Assembly (NCBI GenBank): GCA_036574075.1
Contig: JAINCN010000007.1
Coordinates: 1 to 33,668, forward strand
Direction of reading: 5' to 3'
DNA length: 33,668 nucleotides
DNA from: Deltaproteobacteria bacterium
Lineage (GTDB): Bacteria > Desulfobacterota > Dissulfuribacteria > Dissulfuribacterales > UBA5754
Below the pieces are notes generated by a model that was not told where the DNA came from, ran no database searches, and was given only the letters and a program-made list of their open reading frames with translations. Position numbers and translations under genes: made by a program. This document shows positions 16,529 to 24,609 of the stretch, one piece after another. Each line of letters begins with the position of its first letter. Position 1 is the stretch's first letter.

Positions 16529-17086
16529 TTACGGCCTGATTTTCATGGGCAGGCCAGCCACGACGAAATAAACCGACGAGGCGCGCCGCGCAATCCCCTG
16601 GTGGAGCCTGCCTGCCAGATCGCGAAAGGCCCGCGAAACCGGATCCATGGGGACGATCCCAAGGCCCACTTCGTTCGAGACCATGATCACCGGGCAGGCG
16701 ACTTCAGAAAAGGTATCCACCAGTTCCTCGATCGCGGGCCCCACGGCAGCTGGCATACGCTGGATGAGATTAGAGATCCAGAGGGTGAGGCAATCGACGA
16801 GCAGGACTGGGTACCTTTCTGCCTCGCGCCGCATGACCTCGGCAAGGCCCACAGGCTCCTCGATCGTCTCCCAGCGCTCCCCGCGCTCCAACCTATGCCT
16901 GAGGATCCTCGCCTCCATCTCCTCGTCAAGGCACTCGGCGGTTGCAACAAAAAGCCCCCTCCCCCCCTCCGGGATGAAGTCCTCGGCGAGCGAAAGGGCA
17001 AAGGCGCTTTTTCCTGAGCGGGCCCCGCCGAGAACGAGTACCTTTTCTCTTCGCCCTGCCTCCCCCTTGACTCGTTCCATGACCAT
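16529..17086 (-). CDS. cobU: Adenosylcobinamide kinase/guanylyltransferase CobU
   Basis: CobU phosphorylates adenosylcobinamide and then transfers GMP to it during nucleotide-loop assembly of cobalamin. The 185-residue product has the P-loop GGARSGKSAFAL, the RHRLERGERWETIEEP segment with the histidine that carries GMP, VDCLTLWISNL, and VSNEVGLGIVP. Two starts are possible (17086 and 17080, ATGGTCATG); neither has a strong ribosome site, and 17086 is kept. It is the first gene of a cobU-cobT pair and is divergent from hsp20, with only 66 bp between. No cobalamin riboswitch is visible in that gap. Confidence 0.93.
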   Translation of the reverse strand: MVMERVKGEAGRREKVLVLGGARSGKSAFALSLAEDFIPEGGRGLFVATAECLDEEMEARILRHRLERGERWETIEEPVGLAEVMRREAERYPVLLVDCLTLWISNLIQRMPAAVGPAIEELVDTFSEVACPVIMVSNEVGLGIVPMDPVSRAFRDLAGRLHQGIARRASSVYFVVAGLPMKIRP

Positions 17087-17100
17087 GCCTAATCTTTTTT

Positions 17101-17129
17101 TTGAAAAACATCGAATCAGAGACCATACC
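17101..17129 (+). promoter_or_regulatory. Candidate promoter of hsp20
   Basis: TTGAAA (17101-17106) is followed after 17 bases by CATACC (17124-17129). The same TTGAAA...CCAT arrangement also loosely resembles a heat-shock sigma32 promoter, which would suit an hsp20 gene. Both readings are weak. Confidence 0.3.
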
Positions 17130-17152
17130 TGAAAGTAAGGAGGACGAAAACC

Positions 17153-17590
17153 ATGTTTGAAATCACACCATGGAGACCGTTCCGCGAGCTTGAAAGGATA
17201 AGAAGGGAAATGGATCGGCTCTGGGGCGATCTATTTACCCCGGCAGCCCCTTCTGAACTCGGGTGGGTGCCGCCCGTTGACATCTCCGAGACCAAAGACG
17301 CCATCCTCGTCCGGGCAGAGATCCCCGGCATGGACGCGAAGGACATCGATATCTCCATCGTAGGAGACACCCTCACCATCAAGGGGGAGAAAAAGCAGAA
17401 GGTCGAGGAAAAGGACGAAAACTACTACCGGATCGAGTGCAACTACGGCACCTTCACCCGGACGCTGAGACTCCCGACAACAGTTGACGCCGACAAGGTA
17501 CAGGCAAAGTACGAAAAGGGGGTCCTCAATATCCAGCTCCCCAAGAAAGAAGAGGCAAAACCCAAGCAGATCGAGGTCAAGACCGCCTGA
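17153..17590 (+). CDS. Hsp20/alpha-crystallin family small heat-shock protein
   Basis: This 145-residue ATP-independent chaperone holds unfolding proteins in the cytoplasm. It has a short N-terminal arm (MFEITPWRPFRELERIRREM) and an alpha-crystallin domain from about residue 40 (PPVDISETKDAILVRAEIPG, then DTLTIKGEKKQ). The conserved YEKGVLNIQLPKKEEAK strand follows. The C-terminal anchoring I-x-I/V motif is present only as IEV near the end. The start has AAGGAGG at good distance. The gene stands alone, with a strong hairpin 28 bp after the stop. Confidence 0.93.
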   Translation: MFEITPWRPFRELERIRREMDRLWGDLFTPAAPSELGWVPPVDISETKDAILVRAEIPGMDAKDIDISIVGDTLTIKGEKKQKVEEKDENYYRIECNYGTFTRTLRLPTTVDADKVQAKYEKGVLNIQLPKKEEAKPKQIEVKTA

Positions 17591-17618
17591 TCTCTTCGAA
17601 AATCTCGTCTCTGTTACA

Positions 17619-17646
17619 GAAAGGCGTCCCATGGTGGACGCCTTTC
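17619..17646 (+). terminator. Terminator hairpin of hsp20
   Basis: GAAAGGCGTCC (17619-17629) pairs perfectly with GGACGCCTTTC (17636-17646), with a six-base loop and a weak T-containing tail (ATGTTT). The position 28 bp after the hsp20 stop fits an intrinsic terminator. Confidence 0.65.
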
Positions 17647-17718
17647 ATGTTTCAGGATGTCCTGTCGTGTTTGAGAGATCATAGACCGTTTTTGTGAAGG
17701 GTTTCGGTTTCATTTCCT

Positions 17719-17894
17719 CCTGAATCCGTGAGATATGCACTCAACCTTTCGATTTCACAGCATAAGCCTACGGCCGGGGTATTTGTGGATGGAGGCGCCC
17801 ATGGATGGGGCTCGAATGGCAAATCCGCCCCCATGGACAGGAGGCTATTTGCCGCACGAAACAAATACCCCGGGCGTAGGCTCACGGATTCAGG
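17719..17894 (+). repeat. Palindromic intergenic repeat, copy 2 (best complete copy, 176 bp)
   Basis: The outer ends are perfect 14-bp inverted repeats: CCTGAATCCGTGAG (17719-17732) and CTCACGGATTCAGG (17881-17894). Nested inside, AGCCTACGGCCGGGGTATTTGT (17765-17786) matches the inverse of 17861-17882 at 21 of 22 positions, and GGCAAAT (17818-17824) pairs with ATTTGCC (17847-17853). A 32-base asymmetric insert (17733-17764) sits on the left. No transposase is encoded and no clear target duplication is seen. It could be a MITE-like non-autonomous element or a structured palindromic unit. With the hsp20 terminator it fills the 377-bp gap up to 17967; nothing else is evident there. Confidence 0.85.
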
Positions 17895-17967
17895 CACTTT
17901 GAAAGAGACCCGTTAAAATCTCCCATACATTGATGAACAGGCCAGCCTCAGATGAATCTCACGACTC

Positions 17968-18198
17968 ATGGATCAGGCCCTTCCATGGGCACTCACAGGT
18001 CTCAGCATCTTCGTGGCTGTGTTCAACATCAAAAAACGCCGATCGAGTTTTGCGATCTACACCTTTGCGAACATCGGCTGGATCGCCGTTGACATCTATC
18101 ACGGAATCTATGCTTAGGCACTCCTTTTCATGGTTTTTACCGGGCTTTCCACCTGGGGCTGGATTGAATGGAGAAACGAGCCATGGGGCAGAAAATAG
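17968..18198 (+). pseudogene. PnuC-like small membrane protein interrupted by an amber codon
   Basis: The frame from ATG 17968 encodes 49 residues, stops at TAG 18115-18117, and then continues in the same frame for 26 more codons to TAG 18196-18198. The upstream part (WALTGLSIFVAVFNIKKRRS, then IYTFANIGWIAVDIYHGIYA) and the downstream part (ALLFMVFTGLSTWGWIEWRN) together look like a two-to-three-helix PnuC-like membrane protein; PnuC proteins carry nicotinamide riboside. The stop falls in the linker where a residue such as glutamine (CAG) would fit, so a single C-to-T change may have broken the gene. Its 3' end overlaps the archease start, suggesting one operon. The substrate is not readable. 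TAG ends several other genes here, so recoding is unlikely. Confidence 0.6.
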
Positions 18199-18614
18199 GA
18201 CTCCCCTTCGAGACCTTTGAGCACGGCGCTGACATCGGGGTTCGTGGACGGGGAAAGACCCTCAATGAGGCATTCGAGAACGCAGCGCGTGCCATGTTTT
18301 CCCTCATGGTCGAGGACATTGGGGCGATCATGCCCAAAAAGACGGTTCATGTCTCCTGTGCGTCCTATGACAGGGAAGGACTCCTCACGGCATGGCTCAA
18401 TGCGCTTCTTGCCGAGGCATCCATTTCGGGCATACTCTTTCGGGACTTCACCTGCTCCATCGAGGACACCAGCGCCACAGGAACCGCTACAGGTGAGCCT
18501 TTTGACCCGTCCCGGCATCAGGCAGGGGTGGAGGTAAAGGGGGCTACCTTCACGGAACTTCGTGTCTTCGAGGAAGGAGGGATATGGACGGCACAGTGCG
18601 TGGTGGACGTTTGA
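18183..18614 (+). CDS. Archease (RtcB-activating protein)
   Basis: Archease speeds guanylylation and turnover of the RNA ligase RtcB, which is encoded next. The 143-residue product has the family signature FETFEHGADIGVRGRGKTLN with the metal-binding aspartate, then EAFENAARAMFSLM, a LLTAWLNALLAEA helix, and the C-terminal VKGATFTELRV segment. I prefer the ATG at 18183, which has GGAG ten bases upstream; an ATG at 18168 adds five residues and cannot be excluded. The gene overlaps the end of the interrupted PnuC-like gene and is followed by rtcB after 34 bp. Confidence 0.9.
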   Translation: MGQKIGLPFETFEHGADIGVRGRGKTLNEAFENAARAMFSLMVEDIGAIMPKKTVHVSCASYDREGLLTAWLNALLAEASISGILFRDFTCSIEDTSATGTATGEPFDPSRHQAGVEVKGATFTELRVFEEGGIWTAQCVVDV

Positions 18615-18648
18615 ACAGGATCTGCAAAACCTGACGGGAGGGAGCGAT

Positions 18649-20079
18649 ATGGATCTCAAAAAACTCAAGAAACACGCAGAATGCATCTGGGAGATCCCGC
18701 AAAAGGGCGAGATGCGGGTCCCAGGTTTCATCTATGCCGATGAAAAACTCGTCTCCGAGATGGATGAAAAGGTCTTCGAGCAGATCTCCAATGTCGCATG
18801 CCTGCCGGGGATCGTCCGAGCGGCCATGGCCATGCCTGATGCCCACTGGGGGTACGGTTTTCCCATCGGCGGAGTGGCGGCATTTGACCCAGACGCTGGA
18901 GGGATCATCTCAGTTGGAGGCGTGGGCTACGATATCTCGTGTGGCGTGAGGACCATGACCACCGGCATGACAAAGGACGAGATCACCCCCCACGTCAACC
19001 GTCTCATCGACCGACTCTTCGAGGTGGTCCCATCAGGGGTAGGCTCTGAAGGAAAGATCCGGCTCACACCCGAAGAACTCGACGACGTGCTCGTTGGAGG
19101 TGCAAAATGGGCGGTTGAACGCGGATACGGGATTCCCGAGGACCTCGCCCACATCGAGGAAGACGGCATGCTTTCCGGTGCCGACCCTTCATGTGTCTCC
19201 GATACGGCGAAAAAACGCCAGCACCGGCAGGTCGGGACCCTTGGATCCGGAAATCACTATCTTGAGATCCAATATGTGGATGAGATCTTCCACGAACCCT
19301 CGGCTTCTGGTCTCGGGCTCCGGACGGGAGACGTGTTGGTCGCCATCCATTGCGGTTCCAGGGCCCTCGGGCACCAGATCGGGACCGACTATCTTCAAAT
19401 TCTCGGCCAGGCTGCGCAAAAATACCGGATCCCGATCCGGGAGCGCGAACTCGTCTGTGCCCCTATCCGCTCTCCCGAAGGCGAACGGTACTACAAGGCC
19501 ATGGCCTGCGGCGTCAACTGCGCCCTTGCCAACAGGCAGGTGATCGGACACCTGGTGCGAGAGGTCTTTGCCGAGATCCTCCCCAAGGCGACGATCAGGC
19601 TCCTCTACGACGTGAGCCACAACACCTGTAAAGTCGAAGAACATGAGGTGGACGGCAAGAAAAAACGGCTCTATGTCCACCGAAAGGGGGCGACAAGGGC
19701 GTTTGGGCCTGGGCGCACGGAACTCCCGCCCTCCATTCGGGACGTAGGACAGCCTGTCTTCATCGGCGGGACCATGGGCACGCACTCCTACATCATGATC
19801 GGCATCGAGGAAGGGGAGCGGCTCGCCTGGAGCTCGGCCTGCCACGGCGCAGGAAGGGCCATGAGCAGACATGCAGCCCTCAAAAAGTGGAAAGGGGCCA
19901 AGGTGGTCTCTGACCTCGCACACCGGGGGATCATCGTACGGACGGCCAGTTACCGAGGCGCGGCCGAGGAGGCGCCCGATGCCTACAAGGACGTTACCGA
20001 GGTCGTGGATGCGACCCACAGGGCAGGACTTGCCCGCATGGTAGCCCGTGTAAGACCCTTAGCGTGCATAAAAGGGTGA
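18649..20079 (+). CDS. rtcB: RNA-splicing ligase RtcB
   Basis: RtcB joins RNA 2',3'-cyclic-phosphate or 3'-phosphate ends to 5'-hydroxyl ends using GTP and Mn2+, in RNA repair. The 476-residue product shows MPDAHWGYGFPIGGVAAF, GGVGYDISCGVR with the metal-binding cysteine, GTLGSGNHYLE, AIHCGSRALGHQIG, and YDVSHNTCKVEEHEV. It also has HRKGATRAFGPG and the SACHGAGRAMSR block with the histidine that carries GMP. The ATG at 18649 has GGAGGGAG in front. It follows archease directly, a known functional pairing. No RtcA or RtcR regulator is present. Confidence 0.95.
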   Translation: MDLKKLKKHAECIWEIPQKGEMRVPGFIYADEKLVSEMDEKVFEQISNVACLPGIVRAAMAMPDAHWGYGFPIGGVAAFDPDAGGIISVGGVGYDISCGVRTMTTGMTKDEITPHVNRLIDRLFEVVPSGVGSEGKIRLTPEELDDVLVGGAKWAVERGYGIPEDLAHIEEDGMLSGADPSCVSDTAKKRQHRQVGTLGSGNHYLEIQYVDEIFHEPSASGLGLRTGDVLVAIHCGSRALGHQIGTDYLQILGQAAQKYRIPIRERELVCAPIRSPEGERYYKAMACGVNCALANRQVIGHLVREVFAEILPKATIRLLYDVSHNTCKVEEHEVDGKKKRLYVHRKGATRAFGPGRTELPPSIRDVGQPVFIGGTMGTHSYIMIGIEEGERLAWSSACHGAGRAMSRHAALKKWKGAKVVSDLAHRGIIVRTASYRGAAEEAPDAYKDVTEVVDATHRAGLARMVARVRPLACIKG

Positions 20080-20155
20080 TGGAAAATGTCACGTAAATGT
20101 AACATTTAGACAAACCCCTTCGACTTTTCCTCGTAAGCGGATCCGTTTATCATTT

Positions 20156-20220
20156 CCTGAATCCGTGAGATATGCACTTAACCTTTCGATTTCACAGGAT
20201 AAGCCGACGGACCACGGATT
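20156..20220 (+). repeat. Palindromic intergenic repeat, internally deleted copy
   Basis: The left end CCTGAATCCGTGAG (20156-20169) and the next stretch to TTTCACAG agree with copy 2 except for one base. After GATAAGCCGACGG the sequence jumps to CACGGATT, part of the right end. The core hairpins are gone. It lies between rtcB and the phoB-like gene. Confidence 0.65.
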
Positions 20221-20271
20221 GCTGTAATCGGCCCTGTGGAAATGCGTCCGAAATATGGTTGCGAAATAGCG

Positions 20272-20301
20272 TTTCTCTGTGTCCTCTGTGCTCTCTGTGG
20301 T
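20272..20301. repeat. CTCTGTG low-complexity repeat
   Basis: Three CTCTGTG units lie within 30 bases, ending CTCTCTGTGGT. The inverse, ACCACAGAG, occurs before leuB at about 30548-30555. This is a widespread type of short dispersed repeat. It lies just upstream of, or inside, the possible 5' extension of the phoB-like gene. Confidence 0.45.
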
Positions 20302-20352
20302 AAGAGGTTTGCCCTAATGATGCCTGCAACCGAGTTTTTGTCTGATCGTCCA

Positions 20353-21048
20353 ATGAAAGTGCTCGTCGTCGAGGACGAAGACGACATAGCCGACCTCATT
20401 CGCTTCAACCTCGAAAAATCCGGATTCATCCCCCATGTCCTTTTCGAGGGAAGACACATGCTCCACTCAGTCAGGGAATTTGGACCCGACCTCCTCGTCC
20501 TGGATCTCATGCTCCCTGATTCCAACGGTCTCGACCTGTGCAAAAGGCTGCGGGAAGACCCGGATCACGGCCACCTCCCTGTCATAATGCTGACTGCCAA
20601 GGGCACGGAAGGGGACCGGATCCAGGGGCTTGAAAGCGGAGCGGACGACTATATTGTCAAGCCATTCAGCCCGAAAGAACTGGTCCTCAGGATCAAGGCG
20701 GTTCTCTCCCGGACGTACACCGGCGCTACCAATCGGAGCCCTTCCACGAACGGAATCATCGTCAAGGGACCGGTCACCATGGATCTCGATCGCCACACGG
20801 TCCTGATCGAGGGGAAAAAGACAGACCTGACGGCTACGGAATACCGGCTACTTCGAGAGCTCATCACCCATACGGGCAAAGTGAGGTCCAGAGAAACCCT
20901 TCTTGACAAGGTCTGGGGATACAGTTTCGAAGGCTATGCCAGGACCGTAGACACCCACATCCGACGACTTCGAAAGAAGATCGGCATCGCCTCGGACCTC
21001 ATCGAGACCATCAGGGGCATCGGATACCGATTCAGGGAAGAATCCTGA
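20353..21048 (+). CDS. OmpR/PhoB family response regulator
   Basis: This 231-residue two-domain regulator has a receiver domain at 1-120 with the acidic pocket VVEDEDD, the phospho-accepting Asp51 in LLVLDLMLPDSNG, the threonine in MLTAKG and the lysine in YIVKPFSPKEL. The winged-helix DNA-binding domain (about 135-231) has LTATEYRLLRELI and YARTVDTHIRRLRKKIG. The PhoB subfamily is likely, but no phosphate genes are nearby. The ATG at 20353 matches the normal receiver beginning but lacks a ribosome site; ATGATG at 20317, behind AAGAGG, would add 12 residues. It is followed directly by its histidine kinase. Confidence 0.88.
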   Translation: MKVLVVEDEDDIADLIRFNLEKSGFIPHVLFEGRHMLHSVREFGPDLLVLDLMLPDSNGLDLCKRLREDPDHGHLPVIMLTAKGTEGDRIQGLESGADDYIVKPFSPKELVLRIKAVLSRTYTGATNRSPSTNGIIVKGPVTMDLDRHTVLIEGKKTDLTATEYRLLRELITHTGKVRSRETLLDKVWGYSFEGYARTVDTHIRRLRKKIGIASDLIETIRGIGYRFREES

Positions 21049-21049
21049 G

Positions 21050-22315
21050 GTGGATCCGTGGCTTGTGGCCGCGGCCGCTTTCGCGGTAGGTATAGGGTCT
21101 GGATACATCGGATGTTTCGTGCGTCTCTACCGGGAAAGGCGTCGGCGTGAGGAAGAGATCCGAAGTCTCTTCGAAGCCATCTCCTCAGATGGAGGAATTC
21201 GCCTTCCCCCCTCCTCGACTGGTGGCATGCCCACACACATCGATCATGGGCACGTCATCCAGACGATTCAAAATCTTGACAGGGAAAAACGCCTTCTTAC
21301 CTCCGCCCTGAACCATATCGAGGAAGGGGTCCTCATCCTGGATCCTCCTGACACCATACGTCAGGTGACATCGCCCCTTCTTGCGCTTATCGGCGCAAAG
21401 GGCACACCAAAAGATTGGACCGGGAGGTCCCTCATCGAGCTTTCCCGCGAGAGAAGACTCCTTACCGCCGTGGAAACCGCCTGGAGCGGCACGAGACCGG
21501 AGAAGATCTCTTTCACATGCGGGGCCAAGAACATCGAGGTCGTCCTTCATCCTCCGGGCAGGGATGGGACCATTTTGAGCGTCTGGAAGGATATCACCCC
21601 CCTTGTGAGGACCAAACGGGCAGGCGAGGATCTGGTCTCCAATGTCGCCCATCAACTCCGAACGCCTCTGACAAGCATCAAGGGCTACGCGGAAACGCTC
21701 CTCGAAGGCGACATGGGAGACCCCGCTTCCTCAAAGAGGTTCATCGCGACCATCCTCAAAAACGCAGACAAGCTCTCCCGGCTCGTCACCGACATACTGA
21801 CGCTGGCCAGGCTCGAAGGAACGGACATGCAAACCGCGGCGGAGACATTTGTGTGGCAGGACCTCATTTCACGAACCGTGGATGGCCTCCTGCCCGAGGC
21901 CGCGAAAAAAGACATCACCATCGAGACCATATTACCCCGAACGCCAATAGAGGGCCGCGGAAGCAGGCAGGATCTCGAACAGGCCGTCTTCAATCTCCTT
22001 GACAACGCCGTCAAGTACGCCCCTCGGGAGACAAAGGTGACCGTCCTCTTGGAGGTTAGGGAGAATAATGTCCTGATTTCCGTAGAGGACCGTGGACCCG
22101 GCATCCCCATGGACCTTGCTGACCGCATATTCGAAAAATTCTTCCGCATCCAGGGGAAAAAGGGACAAGACGTCCCGGGAACCGGGCTCGGACTTGCCAT
22201 TGTCAAGGAGATCATAGAGGCCCACGGAGGCAAGGTCTGGCTGAAAAGCGGGGTGGGGCTGGGTTCCACTTTTTTTGCACTCATCCCTTTGGGTAGGAAC
22301 ACGATTTTGGATTGA
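21050..22315 (+). CDS. PhoR-like membrane sensor histidine kinase
   Basis: This 421-residue kinase begins with one membrane segment (residues 4-24) and no long periplasmic loop. A coiled stretch and a PAS-like region (about 80-185) follow, then the HisKA box with His201 in VSNVAHQLRTPLTSIKGY. The HATPase domain has N-box NLLDNAVKYAP and G-boxes DRGPGIP and GTGLGLAIVKEI. This is the PhoR layout. The residue after the phospho-accepting histidine is glutamine instead of the usual glutamate, a substitution also known in other kinases. The start is GTG at 21050, two bases after the regulator stop, with AGGGAAG upstream. It is the presumed partner of the regulator at 20353-21048. Confidence 0.88.
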   Translation: MDPWLVAAAAFAVGIGSGYIGCFVRLYRERRRREEEIRSLFEAISSDGGIRLPPSSTGGMPTHIDHGHVIQTIQNLDREKRLLTSALNHIEEGVLILDPPDTIRQVTSPLLALIGAKGTPKDWTGRSLIELSRERRLLTAVETAWSGTRPEKISFTCGAKNIEVVLHPPGRDGTILSVWKDITPLVRTKRAGEDLVSNVAHQLRTPLTSIKGYAETLLEGDMGDPASSKRFIATILKNADKLSRLVTDILTLARLEGTDMQTAAETFVWQDLISRTVDGLLPEAAKKDITIETILPRTPIEGRGSRQDLEQAVFNLLDNAVKYAPRETKVTVLLEVRENNVLISVEDRGPGIPMDLADRIFEKFFRIQGKKGQDVPGTGLGLAIVKEIIEAHGGKVWLKSGVGLGSTFFALIPLGRNTILD

Positions 22316-22317
22316 CA
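22312..22317 (+). promoter_or_regulatory. Candidate -35 element for the ilv block
   Basis: A consensus TTGACA overlaps the stop of the kinase gene, and an AT-rich stretch follows (TAGTTATTAAAATTT). Only a weak -10 match (TAGTTA) stands 17 bases downstream. It is the only promoter-like signal in the 58-bp gap before ilvB. No leader peptide or attenuator is visible. Confidence 0.3.
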
Positions 22318-22373
22318 AGTTTTCAGCAGAAGGATAGTTATTAAAATTTCTATCAGTATTTTGAGGTGAAATA

Positions 22374-24074
22374 ATGGCGAAGATGGCCGGCAAACAGATG
22401 TTCGTTGAGGCGCTCAAACGAGAAGGCGTCCAGGTGATCTTTGGCTATCCCGGCGGGGCGATCATCGACCTTTATGACGCGCTCGACCAGGACGGCACCA
22501 TCAAACACATCCTCGTACGGCATGAACAGGGCGCTGCCCACGCGGCGGACGGATATGCACGCGCCTCCGGAAGGGTCGGGGTGTGTCTTGCGACTTCAGG
22601 GCCAGGTGCCACGAATACGGTGACAGGCATTGCAACCGCCTATATGGACTCCGTCCCCATAGTGGTCTTCACAGGCCAGGTCCCCACGGCCCTCATCGGA
22701 AACGACGCCTTTCAGGAGGTGGATATCGTCGGCATCACCCGACCATGCACCAAGCACAACTATCTCGTCAAGGATGTAAAGGACCTCCCCCGGGTTATCA
22801 AGTCGGCCTTTTACATCGCCCGCACTGGAAGGCCCGGTCCCGTGCTTGTGGACATCCCCAAGGACGTACAGAACGCCAAGGCCGAATTCAACTACGACGA
22901 AGAGATCAAACTTCGTTCATACAATCCCGTCCTTGATCCCCACATCAAACAGATCGAGAAGGCGTATCACCTTTTCGAACACTGCAAAAGACCCATACTC
23001 TACGTGGGAGGAGGAGCCGTGATCTCCGGGGCGCACGAGGAAGTCCGTGAACTCGCCGAACTTATCCACGCCCCTGTTGCCATGACCCTCATGGGTCTCG
23101 GCGCATTCCCTGGCACCCATCCTTTGAACATCGGCATGCTCGGCATGCACGGGACCTATTGCGCCAACATGACCATGGCGAACTCGGACCTCATCCTCGC
23201 TATCGGCGCCCGTTTCGACGACCGCGTCACTGGAAAGGTCGACGCCTTTGCGCCACATGCCAAGATCATCCATATCGACGTGGATCCCACGTCCATCCAG
23301 AAAAACGTCAAGGTGGACATCCCCATCGTGGGCGACTGCCGAAAGGCCCTCCAGAAACTCATCAAGGTCATAGCGGACAATGGACGCCCTACAGAGACAT
23401 GGAAAGAGATATTCTCTCCATGGTGGGAACAGATCCACGCGTGGGAAAAACGCCACCCCCTTGGATACAAAAAAGACCCGAACGTCATCAAGCCCCAATT
23501 CGTCATCGAGACCCTTTACGGCATGACCAAGGGCCGCGCCATCATCACCACCGAGGTGGGGCAGAACCAGATGTGGACGGCCCAGTTCTACAAGTTCGAC
23601 AGCCCACGGAGCATCCTCTCCTCCGGCGGCCTCGGGACTATGGGCTACGGGCTTCCCGCAGCCATCGGGGCACAGATGGCGTTTCCTGACCGGCTCGTCA
23701 TCGACATCGCTGGTGACGGAAGCATCCAGATGAATATCCAGGAGCTGGCGACGGCCATGGAACAGCGGCTTCCCATCAAGATCGTCATCCTCAACAACCG
23801 GTTCCTCGGCATGGTCCGTCAATGGCAGGAACTTTTCTACGACCGCCGCTACGTAGCGACGGACTTCACCTTCACCCCCGACTTCGTCAAGATAGCAGAG
23901 GCCTACGGTGCAACCGGGCTTCGTGCCACTCGTCCGGACGAAGTGGAAGATGTCCTCAAAAAAGGGCTTGAAACACCGGGACTCGTCATCATGGAATTCG
24001 TCATCGCCCGGGAAGAAGGGGTCTTCCCCATGGTCCCCGCGGGCAAGGCCACCACCGAGATGCTCCTCGTGTAA
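22374..24074 (+). CDS. ilvB: Acetolactate synthase large (catalytic) subunit
   Basis: This enzyme condenses two pyruvates to acetolactate, or pyruvate with 2-oxobutyrate, in the first common step of valine, leucine and isoleucine synthesis. The 566-residue thiamine-diphosphate enzyme shows [17 protein letters not shown], the catalytic glutamate in [33 protein letters not shown], an FAD-domain [10 protein letters not shown], and the diphosphate-binding [18 protein letters not shown] with NN further on. Length is normal. The ATG at 22374 has TGAGGTG upstream. It is the first gene of the ilvB-ilvN-ilvC series and is followed at 21 bp by its regulatory subunit. Confidence 0.96.
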   Translation: MAKMAGKQMFVEALKREGVQVIFGYPGGAIIDLYDALDQDGTIKHILVRHEQGAAHAADGYARASGRVGVCLATSGPGATNTVTGIATAYMDSVPIVVFTGQVPTALIGNDAFQEVDIVGITRPCTKHNYLVKDVKDLPRVIKSAFYIARTGRPGPVLVDIPKDVQNAKAEFNYDEEIKLRSYNPVLDPHIKQIEKAYHLFEHCKRPILYVGGGAVISGAHEEVRELAELIHAPVAMTLMGLGAFPGTHPLNIGMLGMHGTYCANMTMANSDLILAIGARFDDRVTGKVDAFAPHAKIIHIDVDPTSIQKNVKVDIPIVGDCRKALQKLIKVIADNGRPTETWKEIFSPWWEQIHAWEKRHPLGYKKDPNVIKPQFVIETLYGMTKGRAIITTEVGQNQMWTAQFYKFDSPRSILSSGGLGTMGYGLPAAIGAQMAFPDRLVIDIAGDGSIQMNIQELATAMEQRLPIKIVILNNRFLGMVRQWQELFYDRRYVATDFTFTPDFVKIAEAYGATGLRATRPDEVEDVLKKGLETPGLVIMEFVIAREEGVFPMVPAGKATTEMLLV

Positions 24075-24095
24075 TTCACAAGGAAAGGAATCCGC

Positions 24096-24584
24096 ATGAA
24101 ACACACCCTCTCAGTCCTCGTGGAAAACAACCCCGGTGCCCTTTCGAGGATCGCCGGACTTTTCAGCGGACGCGGCTTCAACATCGAAAGCCTCTGTGTC
24201 GCAGCCACCCTCGATCCCACGCTCTCCCACCTGACGCTTACGACATCTGGAGACGACCTGATCATCGAGCAGATCATCAAGCAGCTCAATCGCCTCGTCG
24301 ACGTCTACAAGGTCGTGGATGTGACGGAAGAGGGTGCATATGTGGAACGCGAAATGGCCCTCATCAAGGTAAAGGCCGAGGCGGAGACCCGGGCCGAGAT
24401 CCTCCGCATGTGCGACATATTTAGATGCAAGGTGGTGGACGTGAGCCCAAGGACCTATACAGTCGAGGTCACCGGCCCCAAAACTAAGATCGACGCAGTT
24501 GTCGAGCTTCTCAAGCCCATCGGAATCAAGGAAATCGCCAAGACCGGCGTTATTGCCATGTCGCGGGAGAAAAAGTCTCTGTAA
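24096..24584 (+). CDS. ilvN: Acetolactate synthase small (regulatory) subunit
   Basis: This 162-residue regulatory subunit has the N-terminal ACT domain ([31 protein letters not shown]) that binds valine for feedback control. A C-terminal half follows, with [11 protein letters not shown] and the [19 protein letters not shown] stretch. The length is that of the longer IlvH type. The gene lies 21 bp after ilvB with GGAAAGGAA before its ATG, and is followed by ilvC. IlvH is an equally common symbol for this form. Confidence 0.94.
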   Translation: MKHTLSVLVENNPGALSRIAGLFSGRGFNIESLCVAATLDPTLSHLTLTTSGDDLIIEQIIKQLNRLVDVYKVVDVTEEGAYVEREMALIKVKAEAETRAEILRMCDIFRCKVVDVSPRTYTVEVTGPKTKIDAVVELLKPIGIKEIAKTGVIAMSREKKSL

Positions 24585-24609
24585 TTCTTGCAATAAAGGA
24601 GTAGACACC

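Noticed and set aside
17087-17152. Cobalamin riboswitch before cobU
   Set aside because: The gap is only 66 bp and shows no conserved B12-box or multi-stem pattern.
18115-18117. Pyrrolysine or other recoding of the amber codon in the PnuC-like gene
   Set aside because: TAG serves as the normal stop of pssA, leuB, asd and dtd here, so a point mutation is the simpler reading; kept only as an alternative to check.
22316-22373. Leader peptide and attenuator before ilvB
   Set aside because: The gap is 58 bp, without a run of branched-chain codons or a terminator-like hairpin.
22917-24104. 395-codon minus-strand frame opposite ilvB
   Set aside because: Antisense shadow of a conserved gene; composition typical of mirrored codons and no start signals.
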